Assembly: GCF_003270085.1 (NCBI RefSeq)
Contig: NZ_QFDQ01000153.1
Span: 1-48,642, forward strand
Length of the DNA: 48,642 bases
Reading direction: 5' to 3'
Origin: Streptomyces triticisoli
GTDB lineage: Bacteria > Actinomycetota > Actinomycetes > Streptomycetales > Streptomycetaceae
Shown piece by piece: positions 1 through 8,295 of this stretch. A program made the translations under genes and the position numbers. A model generated the notes under the pieces. It saw only the letters and a program-made list of their open reading frames with translations, was not told the origin of the DNA and did no database searches. How positions within the stretch are numbered: the first letter of the stretch is position 1; every line of letters starts with the position of its first letter.

Positions 1-172
1 GTACCGCCGGGCTCAGCGCGCCCCACGCGAACACCGCGCCCGTGCCGAGCGCCGCAGCCACCGTGGCCGCGCCGGGCGCGCGGGCCGCGGCGAGTGCCAG
101 CAGGCCCGCGAACAGGGCGTACAGGCACAGGCGCAGGGCGGCGACGACGGGGGAGTGGGGGCGGACGTCCAT
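1..172 (-). CDS. N-terminus of a membrane protein, probably a sensor histidine kinase (partial)
   Basis: The frame opens at an ATG on the minus strand and runs off the window edge after 57 codons. It begins MDVRPHSPVVAALRLCLY and continues with an Ala/Leu/Gly-rich hydrophobic stretch that reads as one or two membrane helices. It is divergent from an FtsX-type permease and ABC ATPase. In Streptomyces such exporters often sit beside a two-component system, so a NarL-type sensor kinase with an N-terminal membrane sensor is the likely identity. No catalytic region is inside the window, so this is inference from context. Confidence 0.5.
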   Translation of the reverse strand, partial: MDVRPHSPVVAALRLCLYALFAGLLALAAARAPGAATVAAALGTGAVFAWGALSPAV

Positions 173-209
173 GACGCGTCCAGGGTAGGCGGGCCGGGCG
201 GGGCGCCGG

Positions 210-225
210 TCAACCGAAAGGTTGA
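210..225. promoter_or_regulatory. Inverted repeat between divergent genes, candidate response-regulator operator
   Basis: TCAACC-GAAA-GGTTGA is a perfect 6-bp palindrome with a 4-bp spacer, in the 135-bp gap between the divergent membrane protein and the FtsX permease. Its position suits a site controlling one or both promoters. The role is inferred. Confidence 0.4.
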
Positions 226-307
226 AAACCGGCTGCGCCCTTCGATCCGCGCGAACCGTGCCCGGGCGCGATGCCCGGCGGGGGCCTGCCCGCGCAGGGT
301 GGGGGAC

Positions 308-1342
308 ATGTACGTCGCATGGAGAGACCTGCGGTTCGCCAAGGGGCGGTTCGCCCTGATGGGGACCGTGGTCACACTGATCACCCTGCTCGTGGGGCTG
401 CTGTCCGGGCTGACCGCCGGGCTCGCCGAGGAGAACACCTCGGCGGTCAAGGGCCTGCCCGCCGACCATCTCGCCTTCGCCGCGCCGTCCGGCGGCCAGT
501 CGGTGTCGTTCACCGGCTCCTCGCTGCCGCCCGAGGCCGTCGAGCGGTGGGCGGAGCGGGTTCCGTACGCGGAGCCGGTCGCGATCCGCACGCTCGACGC
601 GTCCGCCGGAAGCCGTACGGCCGCGGTGTCCGTGTTCGGCGTCCGCCCGGACGCCGGCATCGCACCGGACGGCGTCGCGCCCGGGCGGGCGGTGCTCTCC
701 GCCAAGGCGGCGTCCGAGCTGGGCGTGGGGGCCGGGGACCGGGTGCGCCTCGGTTCCGCCTCCTGGACCGTGGCGGCCGTCGCGGGCGGTGCGTCGTACA
801 GCCACACGCCGGTCGTCTGGACGGCGTGGGACGGGGGCCGGGCGACCGTGATCGCGCTGCGCGCGCAGGGCGCCGGCCTCTCCGCCGGGGACCGGGCCGC
901 CGGTACGAAGACCCTCGCCAAGGGCGACGCGCTGACCGCGATCGGCTCCTACCAGGCCGAGAACGGCTCGCTGCAGCTGATGCGCGGCTTCCTGTTCGCG
1001 ATCTCCGCCCTCGTCGTCGGGGCGTTCTTCACCGTGTGGACGATCCAGCGGTCCCCCGACATCGCCGTGCTCAAGGCGCTCGGCGCCTCCACCCGCTACC
1101 TGCTGCGCGACGCGCTCGGGCAGGCGGGGGTGCTGCTGGCCGTCGGGACGCTGCTCGGCACCGGGCTCGCGGCCCTGGCCGGCGTGCTCGTACGGGGCGG
1201 AGCGGTGCCGTTCGTGCTGGACGTGCCCACCGTCCTGCTGCCCGCCGCGGTGATGATCGTCCTGGGTGTGCTGGGCGCCGGCCTCTCCGTCCGGCGGATC
1301 ACCGCCGTCGACCCGCTGACCGCGCTGGGAGGCGTGCGATGA
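308..1342 (+). CDS. FtsX-family ABC transporter permease
   Basis: The protein has 344 residues and begins MYVAWRDLRFAKGRFALMG. It has one N-terminal membrane helix (about residues 18-40), a long extracytoplasmic domain, and three C-terminal helices. The segment containing SPDIAVLKALGAS is the usual cytoplasmic loop of FtsX/MacB permeases. I chose the ATG at 308 because a G-rich ribosome-binding stretch precedes it and the first helix follows at once; the frame stays open upstream to 155 but that part is unlike the family. The stop overlaps the next start (ATGA), so permease and ATPase are translationally coupled. The likely job is export of, or resistance to, a small or peptidic compound; the substrate is unknown. 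Confidence 0.85.
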   Translation: MYVAWRDLRFAKGRFALMGTVVTLITLLVGLLSGLTAGLAEENTSAVKGLPADHLAFAAPSGGQSVSFTGSSLPPEAVERWAERVPYAEPVAIRTLDASAGSRTAAVSVFGVRPDAGIAPDGVAPGRAVLSAKAASELGVGAGDRVRLGSASWTVAAVAGGASYSHTPVVWTAWDGGRATVIALRAQGAGLSAGDRAAGTKTLAKGDALTAIGSYQAENGSLQLMRGFLFAISALVVGAFFTVWTIQRSPDIAVLKALGASTRYLLRDALGQAGVLLAVGTLLGTGLAALAGVLVRGGAVPFVLDVPTVLLPAAVMIVLGVLGAGLSVRRITAVDPLTALGGVR

Positions 1343-2010
1343 GCCTGCTTCTGGACGACATCACCCTGACCTACCCCGACGGCGACGGCAGGCTCACCGC
1401 CCTGGACCGGGTGCGGCTGGAGGTGCCGGCGGGCACCGTCACCGCGGTGGTCGGGCCGTCCGGCTCGGGCAAGTCCAGCCTGCTCGCGGTCGCGGCCACC
1501 CTGATCACGCCGGACAGCGGACGGGTGTGCGTGGACGGTGTCCCGACGGGGGAGCTGAGCGCCGCCGAGCGGGCGGTGCTGCGGCGACGCGGCATCGGCA
1601 TCGTCTTCCAGCAGCCCAACCTGCTGCCCTCGCTGACGGCGGCGGAGCAACTGGAGGTGATGGCCCGCCTGGACGGACGCCGGGCGGCGGCCGGCCGGGC
1701 ACGGGAACTGCTGGCCGCCGTCGGCCTCGCCGACCAGGCGCACCGGCGCCCCCACCAGCTCTCCGGCGGCCAGCGCCAGCGCGTCAACATCGCCCGCGCC
1801 CTGATGAACGACCCCTCCGTCCTCCTGGTCGACGAACCCACCAGCGCCCTCGACCACGAACGCGGCGCCGCCGTCCTCGACCTCCTCACCCACCTCACCC
1901 GCGACCGCGGCACGGCGACGGTGCTGGTCACCCACGACCGCGCCCACCTGGAGGAGGCGGACACGGTGCAGGAGATGAGGGACGGACGGCTGACGGCCTT
2001 GATCGGCTGA
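1339..2010 (+). CDS. ABC transporter ATP-binding protein (MacB/LolD-like)
   Basis: The protein has 223 residues, the usual size for the ATPase of MacB/LolD-type exporters. It has a Walker A (GPSGSGKSS, about residue 37), Q-loop (VFQQPNLLPSL), ABC signature (LSGGQRQR), Walker B with catalytic Glu (VLLVDEPTSALD), and the switch His in VLVTHD. It overlaps the FtsX permease by 4 bp and should form a dimer with it at the membrane. It begins MSLLLDDITLTYPDGDG. Substrate unknown. Confidence 0.93.
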   Translation: MSLLLDDITLTYPDGDGRLTALDRVRLEVPAGTVTAVVGPSGSGKSSLLAVAATLITPDSGRVCVDGVPTGELSAAERAVLRRRGIGIVFQQPNLLPSLTAAEQLEVMARLDGRRAAAGRARELLAAVGLADQAHRRPHQLSGGQRQRVNIARALMNDPSVLLVDEPTSALDHERGAAVLDLLTHLTRDRGTATVLVTHDRAHLEEADTVQEMRDGRLTALIG

Positions 2011-2044
2011 GGCGTGCGTCCCGGCCCTGGCGCCGAGGGGGCGG

Positions 2045-2845
2045 TCAGGTGGCCGGGGGCGGGTTCGCCAGGGCCAGGGACAGCTCCTTCGCCGCCTGCT
2101 GGAGGACCGGGACGATACGTTCCGCCGCCGCGTCCGTCACACGGCCCGACGGGCCGGAGACGGAGAGGGCGGCGGCGGTGGGGGAGCCGGGGACGGTGAC
2201 CGCGAGGCAGCGGACGCCCATCTCCTGCTCGTTGTCGTCCATGGCGTAACCGAGCCGGCGCACGTCCTCCAGGGCCGCCAGGAAGCCCTCCGCGGTGGTG
2301 ATCGTCTTCTCCGTGGCGGCGGGCATGCCGGTGCGGGCGAGCAGGGCGCGCACCTCGTCGTCGGGGGTGTGGGCGAGGAGCGCCTTGCCCACGGCAGAGG
2401 AGTGCGGCAGGACGCGCAGACCGACCTCGGTGAACATCCGCATCGAGTGCTTGGACGGCACCTGCGCCACGTACACGACCTCGTCGCCGTCGAGCAGCGC
2501 CATGTTCGCCGTCTCGCCGGTCTCCTCCACCAGGCGGGCCAGGCAGGGGCGGGCCCAGGTGCCCAGCAGCCGGGAGGCGGACTCGCCCAGGCGGATCAGC
2601 CGGGGGCCGAGCGCATAGCGGCGGTTGGGCTGCTGGCGGACGTATCCGCAGGCCACGAGCGTGCGCATCAGACGGTGGATGGTGGGCAGCGGCAGCCCGC
2701 CGGACGCGGAGAGCTCGCTCAGGCCGACCTCGCCGCCCGCGTCCGCCATCCGCTCCAGCAGGTCGAACGCGCGCTCGAGGGACTGGACCCCGCCGTGGGC
2801 GGTGGGCTTGGCGGAGCCGGTGGTGCTGGCGCTGGACGTCGGCAC
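2045..2845 (-). CDS. allR: IclR-family regulator, likely repressor of allantoin use
   Basis: The protein has 266 residues. An N-terminal winged helix-turn-helix (VQSLERAFDLLERMAD, then LPLPTIHRLMRTL) is followed by an IclR effector-binding domain (SSAVGKALLAHTPDDE is a typical IclR signature). It is divergent from allantoinase and allantoicase across a 228-bp gap rich in palindromes. From this context I infer an AllR-type repressor released by an allantoin breakdown product such as glyoxylate or allantoate. The symbol rests on context and not on a database match. The N-terminus is Ser/Thr-rich and the exact start is uncertain by a few codons. Confidence 0.85.
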   Translation of the reverse strand: MPTSSASTTGSAKPTAHGGVQSLERAFDLLERMADAGGEVGLSELSASGGLPLPTIHRLMRTLVACGYVRQQPNRRYALGPRLIRLGESASRLLGTWARPCLARLVEETGETANMALLDGDEVVYVAQVPSKHSMRMFTEVGLRVLPHSSAVGKALLAHTPDDEVRALLARTGMPAATEKTITTAEGFLAALEDVRRLGYAMDDNEQEMGVRCLAVTVPGSPTAAALSVSGPSGRVTDAAAERIVPVLQQAAKELSLALANPPPAT

Positions 2846-2938
2846 GGCGCGTTCCTTTCGGGGCTGGCGGGGAAGGACAGAGCCTATCCAGGGGCCCGGT
2901 CGACCACCCTGCTGATGCGGAGGCCCGCTCTGCTTGCT

Positions 2939-3056
2939 GGAATGCTAGTTCCGGATCGTGGAGGTATCCAGGATGTAGGTCCTGTGCCGCCCTGCGGTGG
3001 CGTCCCTCTTGACGGGGCGTGGGCGGGAGTCAAAACTCGTTCAACAGAACGTTGAC
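2939..3056. promoter_or_regulatory. Palindromes in the allR-allB divergent control region
   Basis: Three inverted repeats lie in the shared gap: GGAA-N6-TTCC at 2939-2952, CAGGA-N6-TCCTG at 2969-2984, and TCAAC-N5-GTTGA at 3041-3055. The last is just upstream of the allB ribosome-binding site. Any may be the IclR-type operator. IclR proteins bind short palindromes near their own promoter and the divergent target, which fits. Which one is used cannot be told from the sequence alone. Confidence 0.45.
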
Positions 3057-3073
3057 GCCGGAGAGGGGTCCGG

Positions 3074-4447
3074 GTGTCCGACGCCGAACTGGTGCTGCGC
3101 TCGACGCGCGTCATCACGCCCGAGGGGACGCGCCCCGCGTCCGTCGCGGTCGCCGACGGCACGATCACGGCCGTACGGCCCCACGACGCCGAACTCCCCG
3201 CCGGCGCCCACCTGGAGGACCTCGGCGACGACGTCCTGCTGCCCGGCCTGGTCGACACCCACGTGCACGTCAACGACCCCGGCCGCACCGAGTGGGAGGG
3301 CTTCTGGACCGCCACGCGCGCGGCGGCGGCCGGCGGCATCACCACCCTCATCGACATGCCGCTCAACTCCCTCCCGCCCACCACCACGGTCGGCCACCTC
3401 CGCGTCAAGCAGGACGTGGCCCGGGACAGGGCCCACGTCGACGTCGGCTTCTGGGGCGGTGCCCTGCCCGGCAACGTCGAGGACCTGCGTCCGCTGCACG
3501 AGGCCGGCGTCTTCGGCTTCAAGGCGTTCCTGTCGCCCTCGGGCGTGGACGAGTTCCCGCACCACACCCCGGACGGGCTCGCCCGGTGCCTCGCGGAGAT
3601 CTCCGGCTTCGGCGGCCTGCTCGTCGTGCACGCCGAGGACCCGCACCACCTCGCCGCCGCCCCGCGGCACGGCGGCCCCCGGTACGCCGACTTCCTCGCC
3701 TCCCGCCCGCGCCAGGCCGAGGACACCGCCATCGCCACCCTGATCGCGCAGGCGAAACGCCTCCACGCGCGCGTGCACGTGCTCCACCTGTCCTCCGGCG
3801 GCGCGCTGCCCCTGATCGCCGAGGCCCGGGCCGAGGGCGTACGGATCACGGTCGAGACCTGCCCGCACTACCTGACCCTGACCGCCGAGGAGGTCCCCGA
3901 CGGCGCCTGCGCGTTCAAGTGCTGCCCGCCGATCCGCGAGGCCGCCAACCAGGACCTGCTCTGGCAGGCGCTGGCCGACGGCACCGTCGACTGCGTGGTC
4001 ACCGACCACTCGCCCTGCACCGCCGACCTGAAGACGAACGACTTCGCCACCGCCTGGGGCGGCATCTCGGGCCTGCAACTGAGCCTGCCGGCCGTGTGGA
4101 CCGCGGCCCGCGAGCGCGGTCACGGCCTTCAGGACGTCGCCCGCTGGATGTCCGCGCGCACCGCCGCCCTCGTCGGCCTGGACCGCAAGGGCGCCATCGA
4201 GCCCGGCCGCGACGCCGACTTCGCCGTGTTCGCGCCCGAGGAGACCTTCACCGTGGACCCGGCCGCCCTCCAGCACCGCAACCACGTCACCGCGTACGCG
4301 GGCCGCACCCTGCACGGCGTGGTGAGGTCCACCTGGCTGCGCGGCGAACGCATCGTCGCGGACGGCGAGTTCACCGAGCCGAAGGGCCGACTGCTGACCA
4401 GACCCCCGGTGAGCCGGCGCCCGCCGGCTCCGGAGAGAAGGACCTGA
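3074..4447 (+). CDS. allB: Allantoinase
   Basis: The protein has 457 residues and belongs to the amidohydrolase/cyclic amidase family. It hydrolyses allantoin to allantoate in the cytoplasm. Metal ligands are visible: DTHVHVND with the HxH pair near residue 62, the likely carboxylated lysine in [11 protein letters not shown], His in VVHAED and HVLHLSSG, and the catalytic Asp in VVTDHSPC. The C-terminal [11 protein letters not shown]...GRTLHGVV is typical of allantoinases. GTG at 3074 is preceded by a GAGAGGGG ribosome-binding site. Allantoicase follows 5 bp downstream, giving a two-step operon. Confidence 0.95.
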   Translation: MSDAELVLRSTRVITPEGTRPASVAVADGTITAVRPHDAELPAGAHLEDLGDDVLLPGLVDTHVHVNDPGRTEWEGFWTATRAAAAGGITTLIDMPLNSLPPTTTVGHLRVKQDVARDRAHVDVGFWGGALPGNVEDLRPLHEAGVFGFKAFLSPSGVDEFPHHTPDGLARCLAEISGFGGLLVVHAEDPHHLAAAPRHGGPRYADFLASRPRQAEDTAIATLIAQAKRLHARVHVLHLSSGGALPLIAEARAEGVRITVETCPHYLTLTAEEVPDGACAFKCCPPIREAANQDLLWQALADGTVDCVVTDHSPCTADLKTNDFATAWGGISGLQLSLPAVWTAARERGHGLQDVARWMSARTAALVGLDRKGAIEPGRDADFAVFAPEETFTVDPAALQHRNHVTAYAGRTLHGVVRSTWLRGERIVADGEFTEPKGRLLTRPPVSRRPPAPERRT

Positions 4448-4452
4448 TCACC

Positions 4453-5634
4453 GTGACGGCGACTCCTCGTTTCACCGGCGACGCGAACCCCTACCGGGGC
4501 GGCGACCCGTACGCGGACTACCGCACCGCCGACTTCCCCTTCACCCGGGCCGTCAACCTCGCCGACCGCCGGCTCGGCGCCGGAGTCGTCGCCGCGGGCG
4601 ACGAGTTCTTCGCCCAGCGCGAGAACCTGCTGGTGCCCGAGCGCGCCGAGTTCGACCCCGGGCACTTCGGGCACAAGGGCAAGGTCATGGACGGCTGGGA
4701 GACCCGGCGTCGCCGCGGCGCCTGCTCCGACCACCCCTGGCCGGCCGCCGACGACCACGACTGGGCACTGGTCCGGCTCGGCGCGTCCGGCGTCGTACGG
4801 GGCGTCGTCGTCGACACCGCCCACTTCCGCGGCAACCACCCGCAGGAGGTCTCCGTCGAGGGCACCCGCGTGCCGGGCTTCCCGTCCCCGGAAGAGCTCC
4901 TCGCCGCCGACGTCACGTGGACGACCCTCGTGCCGCGCACCGCGGTCGGCGGGCACGCGGCAAACGGCTTCGAGGTGGACGTGGAGCAGCGCTTCACCCA
5001 CCTGCGCCTCAACCAGCACCCCGACGGCGGCATCGCACGGCTGCGCGTGTACGGCGAGGTCGTGCCCGACCCCGAGTGGCTGGACGCGCTCGGCACCTTC
5101 GACGTGGTCGCCCTGGAGAACGGCGGCCGGGTCGAGGACGCCTCCGACCTCTTCTACTCGCCCGCCACCCACACCATCCAGCCGGGCCGCTCCCGCAGGA
5201 TGGACGACGGCTGGGAGACCCGGCGCCGCCGCGACCGGGGCCACGACTGGATCCGCTACCGACTGGTCGCCCAGTCCCGGATCCGCGCCGTCGAGATCGA
5301 CACCGCCTGCCTCAAGGGCAACAGCGCCGGCTGGGCGGCGGTCCTGGTCAGAAACGGTGAGGACGTCGAGGACGCCAAGGACGGCGAGGACGCCAAGGAC
5401 GGCGAGGACGTCAAGAACGGCGGGTGGACCGAGATCCTGCCGCGCACCCGCCTCCAGCCCGACACCAACCACCGCTTCGTGCTGCCCGTCCCGGCCGTCG
5501 GCACGCACGCGCGCGTGGACATCTTCCCCGACGGAGGCATCTCCCGGCTGCGCCTGTTCGGCTCCCTGACCGAGGAGGGCGCGGCGGCTGTGACGGCCCG
5601 CCACCAGGAACTGGGCGGCGACCGCGTCCGATGA
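4453..5634 (+). CDS. alc: Allantoicase
   Basis: The protein has 393 residues and converts allantoate to ureidoglycolate and urea. It is built from two similar allantoicase-repeat halves: MDGWETRRRR occurs near residue 80 and a closely matching MDDGWETRRRR near residue 250, each followed by a jelly-roll-like segment ending in GGI(A/S)RLR. The GTG start sits 5 bp after the allantoinase stop, so the genes are co-translated. An unusual feature is an acidic/Lys insertion in the second half, encoded by a short tandem repeat at 5359-5420 and probably a surface loop. Confidence 0.93.
   Translation: MTATPRFTGDANPYRGGDPYADYRTADFPFTRAVNLADRRLGAGVVAAGDEFFAQRENLLVPERAEFDPGHFGHKGKVMDGWETRRRRGACSDHPWPAADDHDWALVRLGASGVVRGVVVDTAHFRGNHPQEVSVEGTRVPGFPSPEELLAADVTWTTLVPRTAVGGHAANGFEVDVEQRFTHLRLNQHPDGGIARLRVYGEVVPDPEWLDALGTFDVVALENGGRVEDASDLFYSPATHTIQPGRSRRMDDGWETRRRRDRGHDWIRYRLVAQSRIRAVEIDTACLKGNSAGWAAVLVRNGEDVEDAKDGEDAKDGEDVKNGGWTEILPRTRLQPDTNHRFVLPVPAVGTHARVDIFPDGGISRLRLFGSLTEEGAAAVTARHQELGGDRVR
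5359..5420 (+). repeat. In-frame 18-bp tandem repeat inside alc
   Basis: About three and a half copies of the unit GAGGACGCCAAGGACGGC, with small changes, encode E-D-A-K-D-G repeats. The unit is a multiple of three, so copy-number changes keep the frame. Confidence 0.8.
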
Positions 5635-5645
5635 CCCACGGTCCC

Positions 5646-5846
5646 TCATTCGGCCTTCCGGCTCTCGGCCACGGCGAACAGCGCGCACGCCAGCACGATC
5701 AGGGCCACGCTCGCATAGACCTCGTAGCCGTCGAGGAAGCCGATCCGCCGTACCAGGCCCGCATGCCAGTCGGTGAACTCGTTCACCAGGCCGAGCACGC
5801 CCTGCACCAGGGCGACGAACCCGAGGAATCCCAGCAACTTCTTCAT
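5646..5846 (-). CDS. Small two-helix membrane protein of unknown function
   Basis: The protein has 66 residues from the ATG at 5846 (MKKLLGFLGFVALVQGVLG). It has two hydrophobic segments (about residues 3-19 and 38-57) and a short charged tail. The ATG follows a GGTGAGGGT ribosome-binding site. An upstream in-frame start at 5882 would add a charged, less plausible leader. It is convergent with alc and divergent from the sensor kinase at 6026, sharing a gap that contains repeated GTTCAC half-sites. I recognise no family. Confidence 0.65.
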   Translation of the reverse strand: MKKLLGFLGFVALVQGVLGLVNEFTDWHAGLVRRIGFLDGYEVYASVALIVLACALFAVAESRKAE

Positions 5847-5892
5847 GTCACGACCCTCACCCCGCGAAGCCTCCTCGTACATCGGCCGTGGG

Positions 5893-5951
5893 GTGAACCG
5901 TCACCGACGGAAGTTCACGGCCGCGGCCCGCGGACGCGACGAAAGTTCACG
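5893..5951. promoter_or_regulatory. Three GTTCAC half-sites upstream of the sensor kinase
   Basis: GTGAAC at 5893-5898 faces GTTCAC at 5913-5918. A second direct AAGTTCACG copy lies at 5943-5951, exactly 32 bp (three helical turns) from the first one at 5911-5919. This phased layout between two divergent genes resembles a response-regulator or repressor binding array. The role is inferred. Confidence 0.4.
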
Positions 5952-6025
5952 CCGTCGCGACTTCGGTCGCCGATCCGCCGTACGGGGCGGTGAAGGGCGC
6001 GGCGGCTTGCGTAGATTGGCCGAAC

Positions 6026-7297
6026 GTGACGAGTGACGGGACGACGCGGGAACCACCGGTGTTCACGGCGCGGCGGTGGTGGCTGCCGTCCGCCGTGGCG
6101 GACGAACTGACCGACGTGCCCGACACCGGCCCCGACCCCGATGCCGGACGGCGGGGCCGGTCGCGGCGCACCGCGCGCGACTGGCTCGTCGACTTCTGCT
6201 GCTTCCTCCTGGCCGTGTTCATCGGCCTGGCCTCCGCGGACGTCCTGCGCCACGACCCCCACACCCCGCACGCCCTGGCCGTCGCCGACCAGTTGCTCGG
6301 TGCGCTCTCCTGCGCGGCGGTCTGGCTGCGCCGCCGCCGGCCCCTCGCCCTGGCCGTCGCCATGCTCCCCGTCTCCTTCGTCGCGACCACCGCGGCCGGG
6401 GCCGAGATCGTCGCGCTCTTCACGCTCGCCGTGCACCGGCCCTTCCGGTACGTCGCCTGGACCGGCGGTGCCGCGCTCGCCCTGATCCCGGTCTTCTACT
6501 GGTGGCGCCCGGACCCCGACCTGCCGTATGCGGGCGCCGTCGTCTTCTCCGTGCTGCTCACCCTCTCGGTCATCGGCTGGGGCATGTTCGTACGGTCCAA
6601 GCGGGAACTCGTGCTGAGCCTGCGCGACCGGGCCCGGCGCGCCGAGACGGAGGCGCGGCTGCGGGCCGAGCAGGCGCAGCGGCTCGCCCGCGAGGCCATC
6701 GCCCGGGAGATGCACGACGTCCTCGCCCACCGGCTCACCCTGCTGAGCGTGCACGCGGGCGCCCTGGAGTTCCGGCCCGGGGCACCCCGCGAGGAGGTCG
6801 CACGGGCGGCCGGGGTCATCCGGGAGAGCGCGCACGAGGCCCTGCAGGACCTGCGGGAGATCATCGGCGTACTGCGGGCCGGCGACCCCGACGACGCGGG
6901 CCGCCCCCAGCCCACCCTCGCCGCGCTGGACGCCCTGGCCGCCGAGTCCCGCGAGGCCGGCATGAAGGTCACCCTGACCAACACCGTCACCGATCCGGCC
7001 GCCGTCCCCGCCTCCACAGGCCGCACCGCCTACCGCATCGCCCAGGAGGCCCTGACCAACGCCCGCAAACACGCCCCGGGAACGGAGGTCACGGTCACCG
7101 TCACCGGCGCCCCGGGCGACGGCCTCGACATCCACGTACGCAACCCGGCCCCCGAGCACGAAGTCCCCCACGTTCCCGGCTCCGGCCAGGGCCTGATCGG
7201 CCTGACCGAACGCGCCACCCTGACCGGCGGCACCCTGCGACACGGCCCGACCCCCGACGGAGGGTTCGAGGTGCGGGGACGGCTGCCGTGGGGGTGA
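6026..7297 (+). CDS. NarL-family sensor histidine kinase
   Basis: The protein has about 423 residues. Four to six hydrophobic helices (residues 50-190) precede a HisKA_3 dimerisation box (EAIAREMHDVLAHRLTLLS, phospho-acceptor His near residue 230) and a HATPase domain with N-box AYRIAQEALTNARKHAPG and G-box GSGQGLIGLTERA. I chose GTG 6026: a TAGATT -10 box at 6012-6017 ends 8 nt before it, the usual layout of a leaderless Streptomyces gene. An in-frame GTG at 5990 would include that box. No response regulator adjoins it. The only one nearby is at 13153, and an IS remnant lies next to that gene, so the pair may have been split. Confidence 0.88.
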   Translation: MTSDGTTREPPVFTARRWWLPSAVADELTDVPDTGPDPDAGRRGRSRRTARDWLVDFCCFLLAVFIGLASADVLRHDPHTPHALAVADQLLGALSCAAVWLRRRRPLALAVAMLPVSFVATTAAGAEIVALFTLAVHRPFRYVAWTGGAALALIPVFYWWRPDPDLPYAGAVVFSVLLTLSVIGWGMFVRSKRELVLSLRDRARRAETEARLRAEQAQRLAREAIAREMHDVLAHRLTLLSVHAGALEFRPGAPREEVARAAGVIRESAHEALQDLREIIGVLRAGDPDDAGRPQPTLAALDALAAESREAGMKVTLTNTVTDPAAVPASTGRTAYRIAQEALTNARKHAPGTEVTVTVTGAPGDGLDIHVRNPAPEHEVPHVPGSGQGLIGLTERATLTGGTLRHGPTPDGGFEVRGRLPWG

Positions 7298-7314
7298 CCG
7301 TACGGCCGCGCAGG

Positions 7315-8295
7315 TCAGGGCTCCGGTGCGCTCAGCGACCACAGGGCCGTGAGCAGGGTGGCGAGGCACAGCGCCATGCCGACGGCGGCGACGGCACTCC
7401 CGCCGACCACGAACCCCCCGAACAGGCCGCCCACGACGAGACCGACACCGGCCATCCAGGCGGCCGGCCGCCACCAGAACCGCGCGGACAGTGCCGTGGC
7501 GTCGACCGGGGTGAACGAGTCCCGCAGGCTCGAACGGACCGTCGCGTACGTGTCGAGGACGACGCGCCGCGGCGGCCGGCGCCGCAGGCGTCCCAACGGC
7601 ACCAGACGAGTGCCGTCCGGCAGCCGCGCCACCAGGGCGCCGCGCGTGCCCGCCTTGTGGTGGGCGGTCACCTCCACCGGGCCGGTGTGGTCGTCGAGCG
7701 CCGGGTGCCACATGACCCGCTGCCGGACGACCGGCCCGTCCTCACGGCCCGGCTCCGTCAGCGTGAGCCACACACTTTCCGACAGTTGCCCCGCGCCCCG
7801 TGCCTGCCTGCCGCGGCACACCGTCGCGGTCATCGGCCGGCCAGGCCGCCGTGCCGCCCACCGGAACCGCAGGCCACGCCAGGCCCACACGGAGCACAGC
7901 CCGGCCGCCACGATCCCGGCGAGCAGGATCGGAACCAGCAGGTCGTCCTCTTCGGCCGTCTCCTCCGGGTCGCCCGGGAAGCCGCGCGGATCCGCTTGGT
8001 GCGGGTCGTGGACGACGGCGAAGTGACGGCCCTTGGTGTACCGGTCGGTGTCGTAGATGGCGAAGCGCTGCACGTGTTCACGGCCGGTGCGGTCGGTCCA
8101 GCGCACCCGGATGTCCTCTTCGTCGCCGATGCCGTCCTCGACGATCAGGCCGGAGACCCGGGCCGTGGCACGGTCGCGGGCCTTGTCGTACGCGTACGCG
8201 TGCCAGCCCAGCCAGCCGGCGAGCAGCGCGAACCCCGTCAGGGTGGCCGTCACCCCCAGCAGGGCGACGCGCAGGGCGGGGCCAGGGCGTCTCAT
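7315..8295 (-). CDS. Membrane protein resembling the DUF3592 type
   Basis: The protein has 326 residues. It has an N-terminal membrane helix, an extracytoplasmic beta-rich part (RVRWTDRTGREHVQRFAIYD), a second helix near residue 125, another soluble domain, and two or three C-terminal helices. The VRWTDRTGREH and GRHFAVVHDP stretches resemble DUF3592 proteins. Function is unknown. Its start overlaps the stop of the M48 metalloprotease upstream (ATGA-like, 4 bp), so the two are co-translated and may act together in envelope quality control. Confidence 0.75.
   Translation of the reverse strand: MRRPGPALRVALLGVTATLTGFALLAGWLGWHAYAYDKARDRATARVSGLIVEDGIGDEEDIRVRWTDRTGREHVQRFAIYDTDRYTKGRHFAVVHDPHQADPRGFPGDPEETAEEDDLLVPILLAGIVAAGLCSVWAWRGLRFRWAARRPGRPMTATVCRGRQARGAGQLSESVWLTLTEPGREDGPVVRQRVMWHPALDDHTGPVEVTAHHKAGTRGALVARLPDGTRLVPLGRLRRRPPRRVVLDTYATVRSSLRDSFTPVDATALSARFWWRPAAWMAGVGLVVGGLFGGFVVGGSAVAAVGMALCLATLLTALWSLSAPEP

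Noticed and set aside
5915..7711. Long minus-strand frame opposite the sensor kinase
   Set aside because: It lies wholly over a kinase with clear motifs and has a low-complexity Gly/Arg/Asp composition typical of antisense frames.
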